Counted from the first letter of the stretch, positions 1-9,109 are shown. The stretch: 64,000 nt of DNA from BOG-932 sp965276835 (GCA_965276835.1 OZ255631.1:806001-870000); one strand, 5' to 3'. Translations and numbers: made by a program. The notes: a model not told the origin generated them from the sequence alone.

Positions 1-702
1 CTCGCGTCCATCCCACATGATGGTGCTGAGCATTGCCAGGTTGGCCGAGGGCAGGGGGCGGCGATAAGACGACACCATTCCGGTTGTCGGGCTGGTCAGC
101 CCGGTTGCCGGGTTGGTGTTGCAACCATAAGGATCGTCGACGTTGGTGATGGAGAATTCACCACCCGGCAGCAGCGGCAGGCCGATGCGGATCAAACCCC
201 GGCTCAGCAGTAGGGTATAAGCATGCTGCTTGTCATAGAAAGATGTGGTTGCGGCGGTCGGGCAGACCGCACCATCGACCGGGCGGAAAATCGGATCCTG
301 TCCGAAGCTGACGGCGAACCGCGCCTGGATGTTCTGCGCGCTGACTCCCCAGCCTTGGTCCGGTTGGTGACAGGTGAAGCAGGTGCGGCCGTTCGCACCC
401 AAATCCTGGAAAAACGCGTTCGATCTGGTCTGAGTGGGGCCGGACGGCTGGTAGGTTTCGATAATGCCGGTCGGATCGAGATCGAGTTCGTCCCTCGGTA
501 TGACGGAGGGCGTCCTTTGCGACGACAGCCGCTCGGCATCGCGGTCATGCCGCGCCGCGAACAAATGCAATATCTCGCTTTTGACCGATGCACGGTTGTT
601 GTCCATCTCCCCCGCCAAGGCGGATCGGCTGTGAACAGCGGCGGTCGACAGGATCATGGCAGCCGAAAATGCAACAATGTTGCGGACGGAGTTTAGCCTC
701 AT
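1..702 (-). CDS. Secreted c-type cytochrome, N-terminal part (MauG / dihaem peroxidase-like)
   Basis: The frame is open from an ATG at 702 to the window edge (234 residues), so the C-terminus lies outside. Residues 1 to about 30 look like a Sec signal peptide: basic MRLNSVR, a hydrophobic stretch, then SALA before the mature part. One haem c attachment motif, CFTCH, is at residues 108-112, preceded by FFQDLGANGRT. The visible end, MWDGRE (229-234), is a pattern seen in dihaem cytochrome c peroxidase and MauG-like proteins, where a second CxxCH normally follows. A strong ribosome binding site (GGGAGGA) lies about 8 bases upstream. It probably acts as a periplasmic electron carrier or peroxidase. 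The exact family cannot be settled from half a protein. Confidence 0.75.
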   Translation of the reverse strand, partial: MRLNSVRNIVAFSAAMILSTAAVHSRSALAGEMDNNRASVKSEILHLFAARHDRDAERLSSQRTPSVIPRDELDLDPTGIIETYQPSGPTQTRSNAFFQDLGANGRTCFTCHQPDQGWGVSAQNIQARFAVSFGQDPIFRPVDGAVCPTAATTSFYDKQHAYTLLLSRGLIRIGLPLLPGGEFSITNVDDPYGCNTNPATGLTSPTTGMVSSYRRPLPSANLAMLSTIMWDGRE

Positions 703-1099
703 CGAAAGGTCCTCCCTGAAGTTAATTCATTCAGCGTATAAATTACGCTGTGAGCCCAAGCATGTAATGCGTGTGGCGATGATTTAATTGAAACTATAAA
801 ATAGTCAATTTAAACTTATAAGTCAAAGTATATCACTTCTCTTAAGGCAGTAACATCTGAAAATGATTCACTATTGTTCAAATTTACTATAAATCGGTGA
901 TGGGCATATTACATAACATATCCGGTGTTATCGTGGCCTTATCGTGGTTGCCCTGAGACGTCTTCCGGAGGAACCGTCGGCGATTTCCTTCACCGTTTGA
1001 AACAAACACTTCGGTACCGTCTTCCCGCCCTCTGCCGGACGGTGCTAAGCTATCCGCTTCGCCGGCCGACGAGCCGGCCAGCCAATTGGGGAGGCTATC
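703..1099. other. Intergenic region between divergent genes, AT-rich
   Basis: This 397-base gap separates the haem protein from the amidohydrolase operon. Bases 720-930 are far richer in A and T than the genes around them and include TATAAAAT-like stretches that could serve as -10 elements on either strand. It holds the 732-750 palindrome. TTATCGTGG occurs twice near 928-947. I see no convincing small gene. A 78-codon open frame at 925-1161 has no family resemblance and overlaps the amidohydrolase start. Confidence 0.6.
732..750. promoter_or_regulatory. 19-bp palindrome, candidate operator
   Basis: Seven-base arms CAGCGTA and TACGCTG flank a five-base AT centre. The site lies about 30 bases upstream of the haem protein start codon at 702, where a repressor would block transcription. 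No U-tract follows, so it is not a terminator. The regulator is unknown. Confidence 0.45.
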
Positions 1100-2824
1100 G
1101 TGGGCGCGAGCTTCGATTGCGTGATTCGAGGGGGAACCGTCGTCGACGGAACCGGGAATAAGCCGTTTGTCGGCGATGTCGCCATAAAGGACGGCCGCGT
1201 CGTTCAAGTCGGCAAGGTGGACGGGCAGGGCGCCCAGGAGATCGACGCCGCCGGAAAGCTGGTGACACCTGGCTTCGTGGACATCCATACCCACTATGAC
1301 GGCCAGGCGATCTGGTCCGAGCGGATGAACCCCTCGTCGGCGCACGGCGTCACCACCGTGGTGATGGGCAATTGCGGCGTCGGTTTCGCACCGTGCCGGA
1401 AAGGCGATCACGACCTTCTGATCAATGTCATGGAAGGCGTCGAGGACATTCCAGGTGCCGTCATGGCCGCCGGTCTCGACTGGAACTGGGAAACCTTCCC
1501 CGAATATCTCGACGCGCTCGATTCGAAGCCGCGCGATATCGACACGGCGGCCTACCTGCCGCACTCGCCGCTGCGCGTCTACGCGATGGGCGATCGCGGC
1601 GCCAACCGGGAGCCGGCGACGCAGGAGGATCTGGCCCGCATGCGGCAACTGGCTGCCGAGGCGGTTGAGGCCGGGGCACTGGGTTTCGCCACATCCCGCC
1701 TGCATATCCATCGCACCGCCGACGGCGTGGCGATCCCCAGTTTCAAGACGGCGGAAGTCGAGCTCGAGGCGATTGCCGCCGGGTTGAAGGATGCCGGCAA
1801 GGGCGTCCTTCAGATGGTGATGGATTTCCCCGACGAACATTATGACGGCATCGGCCTGCTGCGCCGCCTGGCCGAGCAGTCGGGCCGTCCCGCGACCTTC
1901 ACCATGGGTTCCGGCAATAGCGGGCCCGAGGGCTGGCGCGAGGGGTTGCAGAAGGTCGAGGCGGCCAATGCCGCCGGGGTGGCGATGACGGCGCAGGTCT
2001 TCCCGCGGCCGATCGGGCTGGTGCAGGGCTATAACCTGTCGATCAACCCGTTCTGCCTGTGTCCGACCTATAAGGCGATGGCCCATCTGCCGTTGGCCGA
2101 AAAGGTCGCGAAACTGCGCAAGCCCGAGGTGCGTGCCAAGCTGCTGTCCGAACAGCCCACCGACGGTCCGTCGGCGCTGGCGATGATGTCGCGCACCTTC
2201 GACTGGATGTTCCCCCTGTCCGATCCGCCGGATTACGAGCCGCCGGCCGAGACCAGCATCGGCGCCACCGCGCGCCGCCTGGGCCTGACGCCTGAAGAGT
2301 ACATCTACGACAAGCTGCTGGAGGATGACGGCAACGCGATGGTTTATACCGCGCTGGGCAATTTCTATAACGCCAAGCTCGATTCCGTCCGCGAGATGAT
2401 CCAGCACAAGGACACGGTGCTGGGGCTGGGCGACGGCGGCGCGCATTACGGCATGATCTGCGATGCGTCCTATCCGACCTTCATGCTGTCGCACTGGACC
2501 CGCGACCGGCCCGAAGGCCGGCTGCCGATCGAATGGGCGGTAAAGGCGCTGACCGCGGATCCGGCCCGCGCCGTCGGCCTCAACGATCGTGGCGTGCTGA
2601 AGCCTGGCTACAAGGCCGATATCAACATCATCGATTACGACGCCCTGGCGCTCGACCAGCCAAAGGTCATCTATGACCTGCCGGCGGGCGGACGCCGCCT
2701 GGACCAGACGGCGCGGGGCTATGCCGCGATGATCGTCAGCGGCAAGGTCGTCTATCGCAACGGCCAGCCGACCGGCGAACTGCCCGGCCGGCTGGTACGC
2801 GGGCAACAGGAAGTCCGGGCTTAA
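1100..2824 (+). CDS. Amidohydrolase family 3 protein, N-acyl-D-amino-acid deacylase-like
   Basis: The 574-residue protein has the metal-binding HTH (H63, H65) of the amidohydrolase superfamily, followed by GNCGVGFAPC (90-99), the cysteine-containing loop typical of D-aminoacylases and N-acyl-D-glutamate/aspartate deacylases. GDGGAHYG near residue 450 would carry the late catalytic aspartate. The flanking beta-sandwich is formed by the N-terminal strand (VIRGGTVVDGTG) and the C-terminus. The start is GTG with GGGGAGG seven bases upstream. It is cytosolic and probably hydrolyses an amide or cyclic amide; the substrate is not readable. It is first of a co-directional run ending at 7641. Confidence 0.85.
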   Translation: MGASFDCVIRGGTVVDGTGNKPFVGDVAIKDGRVVQVGKVDGQGAQEIDAAGKLVTPGFVDIHTHYDGQAIWSERMNPSSAHGVTTVVMGNCGVGFAPCRKGDHDLLINVMEGVEDIPGAVMAAGLDWNWETFPEYLDALDSKPRDIDTAAYLPHSPLRVYAMGDRGANREPATQEDLARMRQLAAEAVEAGALGFATSRLHIHRTADGVAIPSFKTAEVELEAIAAGLKDAGKGVLQMVMDFPDEHYDGIGLLRRLAEQSGRPATFTMGSGNSGPEGWREGLQKVEAANAAGVAMTAQVFPRPIGLVQGYNLSINPFCLCPTYKAMAHLPLAEKVAKLRKPEVRAKLLSEQPTDGPSALAMMSRTFDWMFPLSDPPDYEPPAETSIGATARRLGLTPEEYIYDKLLEDDGNAMVYTALGNFYNAKLDSVREMIQHKDTVLGLGDGGAHYGMICDASYPTFMLSHWTRDRPEGRLPIEWAVKALTADPARAVGLNDRGVLKPGYKADINIIDYDALALDQPKVIYDLPAGGRRLDQTARGYAAMIVSGKVVYRNGQPTGELPGRLVRGQQEVRA

Positions 2825-2837
2825 CGGGGAACACCAC

Positions 2838-4010
2838 ATGGCTGCGTCGGACGGTTACAAGTTCATCGACAGCGACACGCATCTGACCGAACCGGCGGAT
2901 GTGTGGACGTCGCGGGTGCCGGCCAAGTGGAAGGACAAGGTTCCCAACGTCCGCTGGGTCAATAACGGCAAGTCGCAATGCTGGTTCGTCGGCGATACGC
3001 AGATGTATGGCGTGGGTTCCAGCGCCAATGCCGGCTGGCCGGAGCCGTTCCCCAGCCATCCGCCGACCTATGAACAGGCGCATCCGGCGTCCTACGACGC
3101 CTCGGCGCGGCTCAAATATATGGACGGCATCGGCTGCTGGGCCCAGGTCGTCTATCCGAATGTCGGCGGCTTCGGCAGCCAGCAATTCCTCAAGATGGGC
3201 GATTCCGATCTGATGCTGGCCTGCGTCCAGGCCTATAACGACTTCCAGCGCGATTGGGCGGCGCCGGACCCACGCCGGTTCGTCACCATGATCGCCCTGC
3301 CGTTCTGGAATGTGGATCAGGCGGTCAAGGAAATCGAGCGCTCGGCGAAGACCGGTCACAAGGGCATCCTGTTCACGGCTGCACCGCAGGACTATGGCCT
3401 GCCGGTGCTGGCCGACAAGCATTGGGACCCGCTGTGGCAGGTGGCCCAGGATCACGATCTGCCGATCAGTTTCCATATCGGCAGTGGCGACTTCCTGGAC
3501 GAGGCGAAGGACAACTACACTCAGAAGCGGCTGAAGGCCGACGGCTGGGCCGCGACCTATGCCCGGACGACGACCAACTTGCTGCTCGCCAACGCCATGC
3601 AGTTGGGCGATCTGCTGCTGTCCGGCGTCCTGCCGCGCTATCCGAACCTGAAATTCGTCTCGGTCGAAAGCGGCATCGGCTGGATCCCGTTTCTGCTGGA
3701 ATCGACCGACTATCATTTCCACGCCGCCGACATGCGCGGCAGCCGGCCCGAATTCACCATGCTGCCCAGCGAGTATTTCCAGCGCCAGGTCTATGGTTGC
3801 TACTGGTTCGAAAAAGGCGTTTCGGACGAGCTTCTGAATAAGGTCGGCGTCGACAAGATCATGTTCGAAACCGACTTTCCGCACGTCACCTGCCTTTACG
3901 GCAATGTCGACGAGGCGATCCGGGATGGCATCGGCGACAAATCCGACGCAGTGAAGCGCAAGATTTTGTTCGATAACGCGGCGAACCTCTACAAGGTCGA
4001 CCTGAATTAG
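2838..4010 (+). CDS. Amidohydrolase family 2 metal-dependent hydrolase
   Basis: The 390-residue TIM-barrel protein starts with DSDTHLTEP (residues 11-19, D13 and H15 as metal ligands) and ends with ETDFPH, both hallmarks of the amidohydro_2 family (ACMSD / decarboxylase-like). SFHIGSGD in the middle supplies another conserved histidine. Members hydrolyse ring lactones or amides, or decarboxylate aromatic acids. The gene follows the previous amidohydrolase after 13 bases, so the two are probably co-transcribed and may act in sequence. The specific reaction is unknown. Confidence 0.85.
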   Translation: MAASDGYKFIDSDTHLTEPADVWTSRVPAKWKDKVPNVRWVNNGKSQCWFVGDTQMYGVGSSANAGWPEPFPSHPPTYEQAHPASYDASARLKYMDGIGCWAQVVYPNVGGFGSQQFLKMGDSDLMLACVQAYNDFQRDWAAPDPRRFVTMIALPFWNVDQAVKEIERSAKTGHKGILFTAAPQDYGLPVLADKHWDPLWQVAQDHDLPISFHIGSGDFLDEAKDNYTQKRLKADGWAATYARTTTNLLLANAMQLGDLLLSGVLPRYPNLKFVSVESGIGWIPFLLESTDYHFHAADMRGSRPEFTMLPSEYFQRQVYGCYWFEKGVSDELLNKVGVDKIMFETDFPHVTCLYGNVDEAIRDGIGDKSDAVKRKILFDNAANLYKVDLN

Positions 4011-4038
4011 GTCCGGCTAACCGAAGGCGAAATACATC

Positions 4039-5847
4039 ATGTCCGACAAAGTCATCCGCATCGGCGGAGCTTCAGGTGCGTTCGTCGACAGCGCCATCGC
4101 GGTGCCGCAACTGCTGACCGTGCCGGGGATCGATTACCTGATCTTCGACTATCTGGCCGAGGGCTCGATGGGCGTGTTCGGGCGGATGCAGGCGATGAAC
4201 CCGGCCTTGGGTTTCATGACCGATTTCGTCGACGTGCATGTCGGCCCCTATCTGCGCGAGATTAAGCAAAAGGGCGTCAAGATCGTCGCCAATGCCGGCG
4301 GTCTGAATCCGCAGGGGTTGGCTGACGCGTTGCAGCGCCGGGCGGAAGAGATGGGGGTGAAGCTCACCATCGCCACCGTTGACGGCGACGATTTGCGCCC
4401 GCGCCTGGACGAACTGCGCAAGCGCGGCGTCAAGGAGATGTTCACCGGCGCCGATCTGCCCGACGAGGTCCTGACCGCCAACGCCTATTTCGGCGGCTTC
4501 CCGATCGCCGATGCGCTGGCGCGCGGCGCCGACGTGGTGCTGACCGGCCGTGTGGTCGACAGCGCGCTGATCCTGGGGCCGTTGATCCATGAATTCGGCT
4601 GGAAGGCCGATGACCATGACCTGCTGTCGGCCGGCACCGTCGCCGGGCATCTGCTGGAATGCGGCGCGCAGGTCAGCGGCGGCACCTTCACCGATTGGGC
4701 CGACGTGCCGGACTGGGCCCATACCGGCTATCCGGTTGGCGAGTGCCGTGCCGACGGCAGTTGCGTCATCACCAAGCCGGACGGCACCGGCGGATTGGTC
4801 TCGGTCGGCACCGTCGCCGAACAGCTGATGTATGAGATCACCGACCCGCAGCAATATATCGTGCCCGATGTGGTGGTCGATTTCACGACGGTGAAGCTGA
4901 AGCAGGAGGGGCCGAATCGGGTGCGGGTTTCCGGGGCGACCGGGTATGCACCAACCTCCACCTATAAGGTCAGCGTCACCTATGACGACGGCTGGCGCTC
5001 GACCGCGATCACCCCGATCATCGGCGTCGATGCGGTGAAACGGGCGGAGCGGCAGGCCGGGGCGATCCTGGAACGCACCCGCGAGATGCTGCGCGACCGC
5101 AACATGGCCGACTGGCGGCTGTCTCATATGGAAATCCTGGGCAACGAGGCGGGATACGGCCACCGCGCCCGGACGCAGCCCAGCCGCGAAGTGCTGATGA
5201 AGCTGGTTGTCGAGCATGACGACAAGAAAGCCGCCGACCTGTTCTGGCGCGAACAGAACTCCGCGATCATGAACATGTCGGTCGGCACCTCGATCGGCGT
5301 GGGCGGCATGCCGATGCCGATCACCCAGCATTACTCGTTCCTGATCGATAAGACGGAGCTGGACGCCCGCGTTACGGTGAATGGCGACGCGCGGACAGTG
5401 AAGGTGCCGACCGGCGGCGGGTACGATGCCGCCAAGACGGTCCGCCCACCTGTGCCGCCCGCGCCGGCCGAGGCGGGGACCGAAGAGGTGCCGCTGGTTT
5501 CGCTGGCCTGGGCGCGTAGCGGAGAGAAGGGCGAACTGTTCAATGTCGCCGTGATCGCACGTCAGCCGGACTATTTGGGTTACATCCGCCAGGCCCTGAC
5601 GCCAAAGGCCGTGGCCGATTGGTACCGTCATTTCCTGGCCGATCAAGAAAACTGGAAGGTGAAATCCTATGAGATGCCCGGCATCCACGCGCTGAACTTC
5701 GTCGTCGATGAATCGATGGCCGGCGGCCTCACCAAATCGCCGCGTCTGGATCCGGGGGCCAAGGGCATGGCACAGCAGTTGTTGGAATTCCCGGTGCCGG
5801 TGCCGGCAGGGATTGCGGCGAAACTGAAAGCGGCCAAGGCCGCCTGA
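4039..5847 (+). CDS. AtuA family protein (DUF1446), copy 1
   Basis: The 602-residue protein opens with VIRIGGASGAFVDSA and contains IANAGGLNPQG-like and TGRVVDSALILGPLIHEFGW segments typical of the AtuA/DUF1446 core (about residues 5-455). From about 490 there is a second small domain, VPLVSLAWARSGEKGELFNV to the end, matching the AtuA-like ferredoxin-fold domain. AtuA is encoded with acyclic terpene (citronellol/geraniol) catabolism genes in Pseudomonas, but its biochemical role is not established. No acyl-CoA carboxylase or dehydrogenase partner lies nearby, so a terpene role is not shown. It is directly followed by a paralogue. Confidence 0.85.
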   Translation: MSDKVIRIGGASGAFVDSAIAVPQLLTVPGIDYLIFDYLAEGSMGVFGRMQAMNPALGFMTDFVDVHVGPYLREIKQKGVKIVANAGGLNPQGLADALQRRAEEMGVKLTIATVDGDDLRPRLDELRKRGVKEMFTGADLPDEVLTANAYFGGFPIADALARGADVVLTGRVVDSALILGPLIHEFGWKADDHDLLSAGTVAGHLLECGAQVSGGTFTDWADVPDWAHTGYPVGECRADGSCVITKPDGTGGLVSVGTVAEQLMYEITDPQQYIVPDVVVDFTTVKLKQEGPNRVRVSGATGYAPTSTYKVSVTYDDGWRSTAITPIIGVDAVKRAERQAGAILERTREMLRDRNMADWRLSHMEILGNEAGYGHRARTQPSREVLMKLVVEHDDKKAADLFWREQNSAIMNMSVGTSIGVGGMPMPITQHYSFLIDKTELDARVTVNGDARTVKVPTGGGYDAAKTVRPPVPPAPAEAGTEEVPLVSLAWARSGEKGELFNVAVIARQPDYLGYIRQALTPKAVADWYRHFLADQENWKVKSYEMPGIHALNFVVDESMAGGLTKSPRLDPGAKGMAQQLLEFPVPVPAGIAAKLKAAKAA

Positions 5848-7641
5848 ATGACCGACAAAGTCGTCAAGATCGGCGGTGCCGCCGGCGCATCGATCGACAG
5901 CGCCATTGCCGTGCCCCAACTGCTCGCCGTGCCGGGCATGAATTACCTGATCTTCGACTATCTGGGCGAGGGGGCGATGGGCCTGTTCGCCAAGCTGCAG
6001 CAGATGGACCCGAACTCGGGCTATATGACCGATTTCATCGACGTCCATGTCGCGCCCTATATGAGCGAGCTGAAGGCCAAGGGCGTCAAGTTCATCGCCA
6101 ATGCCGGGGCGCTCAATCCGCGCGGGCTGGCCAAGGCTCTGGCGAAGCGGGCGGATGAGCTGGGCGTTAGACTGAAAGTCGGCATCGTTGACGGCGACGA
6201 CCTGCGCGACCGGGTCGATGCGCTGCGCGCCGAGGGCCACCGCGACATGTTCAGCGGCGCGGCATTCCCCGACACCGTGCTCAGCATCAATGCCTATCTT
6301 GGCGGTTTTCCGATTGCGGCCGCGCTGGCCGAGGGCGCGGACATCGTGGTGACCGGCCGCGTGGTCGACAGCGCGCTGATCCTCGGGCCGCTGATCCATG
6401 AATTCGGCTGGAAACCCACCGATTACGACCTGCTGGCGGCGGGCACCGCTGCCGGCCATCTGCTGGAATGCGGCGCGCAATCGACCGGCGGCACCTTCAC
6501 CGACTGGCGCGATGTGCCGGACTGGGCCCATGCCGGCTATCCGGTCGGCGAGTGTCATGCCGACGGCACCATCGTCATGACCAAGCCGGAGGGTTCAGGC
6601 GGCTTGTGTTCGGTCGGTACGGTCGCCGAGCAATTGCTGTATGAGGTCAGCGACCCGCAGGCCTATATCGTGCCCGACGCGGTGGTCGATTTCTCCGGCG
6701 TGACGCTGGAGCAGACCGGCCCCGACCGGGTGTCGGTCAAAAACGTAAAGGGCTACGCGCCGACCGCAACCTATAAGGTGTGCGTGACTTATGAGGACGG
6801 CTGGCGTGCGACGTCTCTGATGCCCATCGTCGGCATCGATGCGCCGGCCAAGGCCGAGCGGCAGGCGGCGGCGATCCTGGAGCGGACGCGGGAGATGCTG
6901 CGTGACCGCAACCTCGCCGATTTTCGCGTGACCCATGTCGAAATTCTGGACGGCGAGGGCAGCTATGGCGACCGCCGGCGCGGCAGCACGGCGCGCGAGG
7001 CGATCTGCAAGGTCGCGGTCGAGCATGACGATAAGCGTGCGCTCGACATCTTCTGGCGCGAACAATTTTCCGCGATGATGAACATGTCGGTCGGCTCCAC
7101 AATCGGCAGCCTGTCGGGCTTTGGCCGCGCTCCCGGGCCGGTGACGAAGATGTTCTCGTTCCTGATCGACAAGGATCAGGTGAAAGCGCAGGTCCAGGTC
7201 GATGCGCGCGATGTACCGTTCGCGGCGGGCCGCGCCGATGTCTTCAAGCAGGCGATGATCGTGCGGCCGGAGCCACCCGGGCCGCCGTCCGATGCCGATC
7301 CCAGCAACAGCGTGCCGCTGATCGCGCTCGCCTGGGCGCGCAGCGGCGATAAGGGCGACCTGTTCAATGTCGGCGTTATCGCGCGGCGAAAGGAATATCT
7401 CCCCTATATCCGCGCGGCGCTGACGCCGGAGGCAGTGCGGGACTGGTATGCCAATTTCGACGCGTCGAAGGTGCTGCGCTACGATCTGCCGGGCTTCAAT
7501 GCGCTGAATTTCGTCGTCGATGAATCGCTCGCCGGCGGTATCAACAATTCGCCTCGCCTCGATGCAGCGGCGAAAGGTATGGCGCAGCAATTGCTGGAGT
7601 TTCCGGTGCCGGCGTCGGCCGCGATTGCGGCGGCGGTTTAG
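5848..7641 (+). CDS. AtuA family protein (DUF1446), copy 2
   Basis: This 597-residue protein is closely related to its upstream neighbour along its whole length, sharing blocks such as SAIAVPQLL, YLIFDYL, TGRVVDSALILGPLIHEFGW and the ferredoxin-fold tail LAWARSGDKGDLFNV. Its ATG directly abuts the TGA of copy 1, which implies translational coupling and probably paired subunits or two related substrates. Divergence concentrates around residues 385-475. Both copies keep full length and conserved motifs, so neither looks like a decaying duplicate. Confidence 0.85.
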   Translation: MTDKVVKIGGAAGASIDSAIAVPQLLAVPGMNYLIFDYLGEGAMGLFAKLQQMDPNSGYMTDFIDVHVAPYMSELKAKGVKFIANAGALNPRGLAKALAKRADELGVRLKVGIVDGDDLRDRVDALRAEGHRDMFSGAAFPDTVLSINAYLGGFPIAAALAEGADIVVTGRVVDSALILGPLIHEFGWKPTDYDLLAAGTAAGHLLECGAQSTGGTFTDWRDVPDWAHAGYPVGECHADGTIVMTKPEGSGGLCSVGTVAEQLLYEVSDPQAYIVPDAVVDFSGVTLEQTGPDRVSVKNVKGYAPTATYKVCVTYEDGWRATSLMPIVGIDAPAKAERQAAAILERTREMLRDRNLADFRVTHVEILDGEGSYGDRRRGSTAREAICKVAVEHDDKRALDIFWREQFSAMMNMSVGSTIGSLSGFGRAPGPVTKMFSFLIDKDQVKAQVQVDARDVPFAAGRADVFKQAMIVRPEPPGPPSDADPSNSVPLIALAWARSGDKGDLFNVGVIARRKEYLPYIRAALTPEAVRDWYANFDASKVLRYDLPGFNALNFVVDESLAGGINNSPRLDAAAKGMAQQLLEFPVPASAAIAAAV

Positions 7642-7645
7642 AATT

Positions 7646-7680
7646 GTAGGATGGGTATCGCTACGCTCCACCAATCCTAC
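7646..7680. repeat. Palindromic intergenic repeat (GTAGGATGGG type)
   Basis: Arms GTAGGATGGGT and ACCAATCCTAC pair with one wobble around a GCTACGC centre. It sits just after the second AtuA stop and before the SRPBCC gene. This kind of TAGGATGGGT...CCTA element recurs between genes in many proteobacteria and folds in RNA; it may also terminate or attenuate the operon. Confidence 0.65.
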
Positions 7681-7697
7681 GGTTTTGAGAGTTTCCA

Positions 7698-8195
7698 ATG
7701 CCAGACGCGTTCGACCCCATATCCGGATACGACCCGGCGAATGTGACGCGGTCGGAGATATTCGAGATCGAAGCGCCGGCCTCCATCGTCTGGGAAATCC
7801 TGACCGACCTGCCGCGTTACGGCGAATGGAACCCGTTCTGCGTGCGGGCGGAATCGACGCTGGAGATCGGTGCGCCGATCCATATGTACCTGACCAATTT
7901 CTGGAACAGCGAGATCAAGCTCAACATCGAATATGTCTGCGCGAACGACCCGGAGAAGATGCTGTCCTGGGGGCTGACCCACGCGCCGGAATGGCCTTAC
8001 GAGGCGCGGCGCGATCAGATTGTCACGGCGTTGGGTCCGGACCGCTGCACCTATGAATCGGTGGATGCCTTCTATGGCGATACCGGCGTGCACGTGATGC
8101 GTTTCTGCGGCGAATGGGTTGCCGAGGCCTTCAACCGTACGGCCAAGGCGCTGAAGGCGCGAGCCGAGGCGATGCACGCTGCCCGCAAGGGGTGA
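7698..8195 (+). CDS. SRPBCC (START-like) family protein
   Basis: The 165-residue protein has the hallmarks of the polyketide cyclase / activator-like SRPBCC fold: IEAPASIVWEILTDLPRYGEWNPF at residues 24-47 and a C-terminal helix (EWVAEAFNRTAKALKARAEA). Such proteins form a deep hydrophobic cavity and either bind or transform small lipophilic molecules. It is cytosolic, with no signal peptide. It lies 56 bases beyond the AtuA pair, separated by the palindromic repeat, and 4 bases before the sulfotransferase. It may belong to the same catabolic set, but its ligand is unknown. Confidence 0.75.
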   Translation: MPDAFDPISGYDPANVTRSEIFEIEAPASIVWEILTDLPRYGEWNPFCVRAESTLEIGAPIHMYLTNFWNSEIKLNIEYVCANDPEKMLSWGLTHAPEWPYEARRDQIVTALGPDRCTYESVDAFYGDTGVHVMRFCGEWVAEAFNRTAKALKARAEAMHAARKG

Positions 8196-8199
8196 GGCC

Positions 8200-9087
8200 G
8201 TGACCGGCGACCTTGGCGGGCTACCCGACCGGCGCATCCTGTTCGTCGGCGGCCTGCATCGCAGCGGCACATCCATTCTGCACCGGATCGTGCGGGCGCA
8301 TCCCCAGGTCAGCGGATTTACCGATACCGGCGTGCCGGAGGACGAGGGGCAGCATTTGCAGACCGTGTTTCCGGTCGGCATGACCTTCGGCGGCCCCGGG
8401 CGGTTCGGCTTCGACACGCGCGCTTATATGGATGAGACCCATCCGCTGGCGACGCGGGACAATGCGCTGCGTTTATCCGCCGAATGGGCGCCCCATTGGG
8501 ATATTCGCAAGACAGTGCTGGTCGAAAAGACACCGTTGAACCTGATACGCATGCGGTTCCTGCAGACGCTGTTTCCGCAGGCCGGCTTCATTCTGCTGCT
8601 GCGCCACCCTATCGTCGTGGCGTTCGCGACCTGGAAATATTGCCGGCTGCCGATACCGGTGCTGATCGAACATAGCCTACGCTGTTATGAGCGTGCGATT
8701 GCCGACGCTGCCCACCTGAAGCAGTTCCACCGGCTGTGCTACGAAGACCTGATCGCGGATACACAGGCGACTATCGACCCGCTCTGGCGCTTTGCCGGCG
8801 TCGCGGACCACACGGTCGATAGCCTGATCATCTCAAACTTCAACGAGCAGTATTTCGAGGTGTGGCGGCGCGAACGCGCGCAGATCGTCGTCGATGCCGA
8901 GCGGGAGCAAGCCGGGTTGGCTTGGCAGTATCGAGGCGCGTTGCCGCGCGCTCTGTTACTCGCTGGAAAGTCCGGATCCGAACCACTGAACCATTTTTTA
9001 CCGTCATGCCCGGACTTGATCCGGGCATCCACGTCATGCATCGCACCGGCGGAACCGCGTGGATGGCCGGGTCGGGCCCGGCCATGA
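8200..9087 (+). CDS. Sulfotransferase family protein with repeat-derived C-terminus
   Basis: The 295-residue protein carries the PAPS-binding P-loop (VGGLHRSGTSILHRI, about residues 15-29) and the 3'-phosphate segment (LLLRHPIVVAFATWK, near 130-145), so it should move sulfate from PAPS to a hydroxyl or amine. The start is GTG, four bases after the SRPBCC stop. The recognisable family ends near WQYRGALPRALLL; the last 25 or so residues are translated from the interspersed repeat at 9002-9089, which also supplies the stop codon. That tail is therefore recent and probably dispensable. The acceptor substrate is unknown. Confidence 0.75.
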   Translation: MTGDLGGLPDRRILFVGGLHRSGTSILHRIVRAHPQVSGFTDTGVPEDEGQHLQTVFPVGMTFGGPGRFGFDTRAYMDETHPLATRDNALRLSAEWAPHWDIRKTVLVEKTPLNLIRMRFLQTLFPQAGFILLLRHPIVVAFATWKYCRLPIPVLIEHSLRCYERAIADAAHLKQFHRLCYEDLIADTQATIDPLWRFAGVADHTVDSLIISNFNEQYFEVWRRERAQIVVDAEREQAGLAWQYRGALPRALLLAGKSGSEPLNHFLPSCPDLIRASTSCIAPAEPRGWPGRARP

Positions 9088-9089
9088 CG
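9002..9089. repeat. Interspersed palindromic repeat ('MPGLDPGIH' type)
   Basis: The element starts with CGTCATG and ends with CATGACG. It holds two hairpins, GCCCGGA/TCCGGGC and GGCCGGG/CCCGGCC. In another frame it would read MPGLDPGIHV, a known signature of an alphaproteobacterial intergenic repeat. Here it overlaps the sulfotransferase 3' end. Confidence 0.8.
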
Positions 9090-9109
9090 CATGAAGGGGG
9101 ATTAACGCG

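Noticed and set aside
223..696. 157-codon open frame on the plus strand
   Set aside because: Antisense to the haem protein, whose CFTCH motif and signal peptide are on the minus strand.
968..1000. GGAAC followed by CGTT upstream of the amidohydrolase operon
   Set aside because: The spacing is 19 bases, outside the 16-17 of EcfG promoters.
887..2839. 650-codon open frame on the minus strand
   Set aside because: Antisense to the amidohydrolase gene, with histidine- and glycine-rich shadow composition and no ribosome binding site.
4072..6558. 828-codon open frame on the minus strand
   Set aside because: It lies antisense to both AtuA genes and is long only because high GC leaves few stops in the opposite frame; its sequence has no family resemblance.
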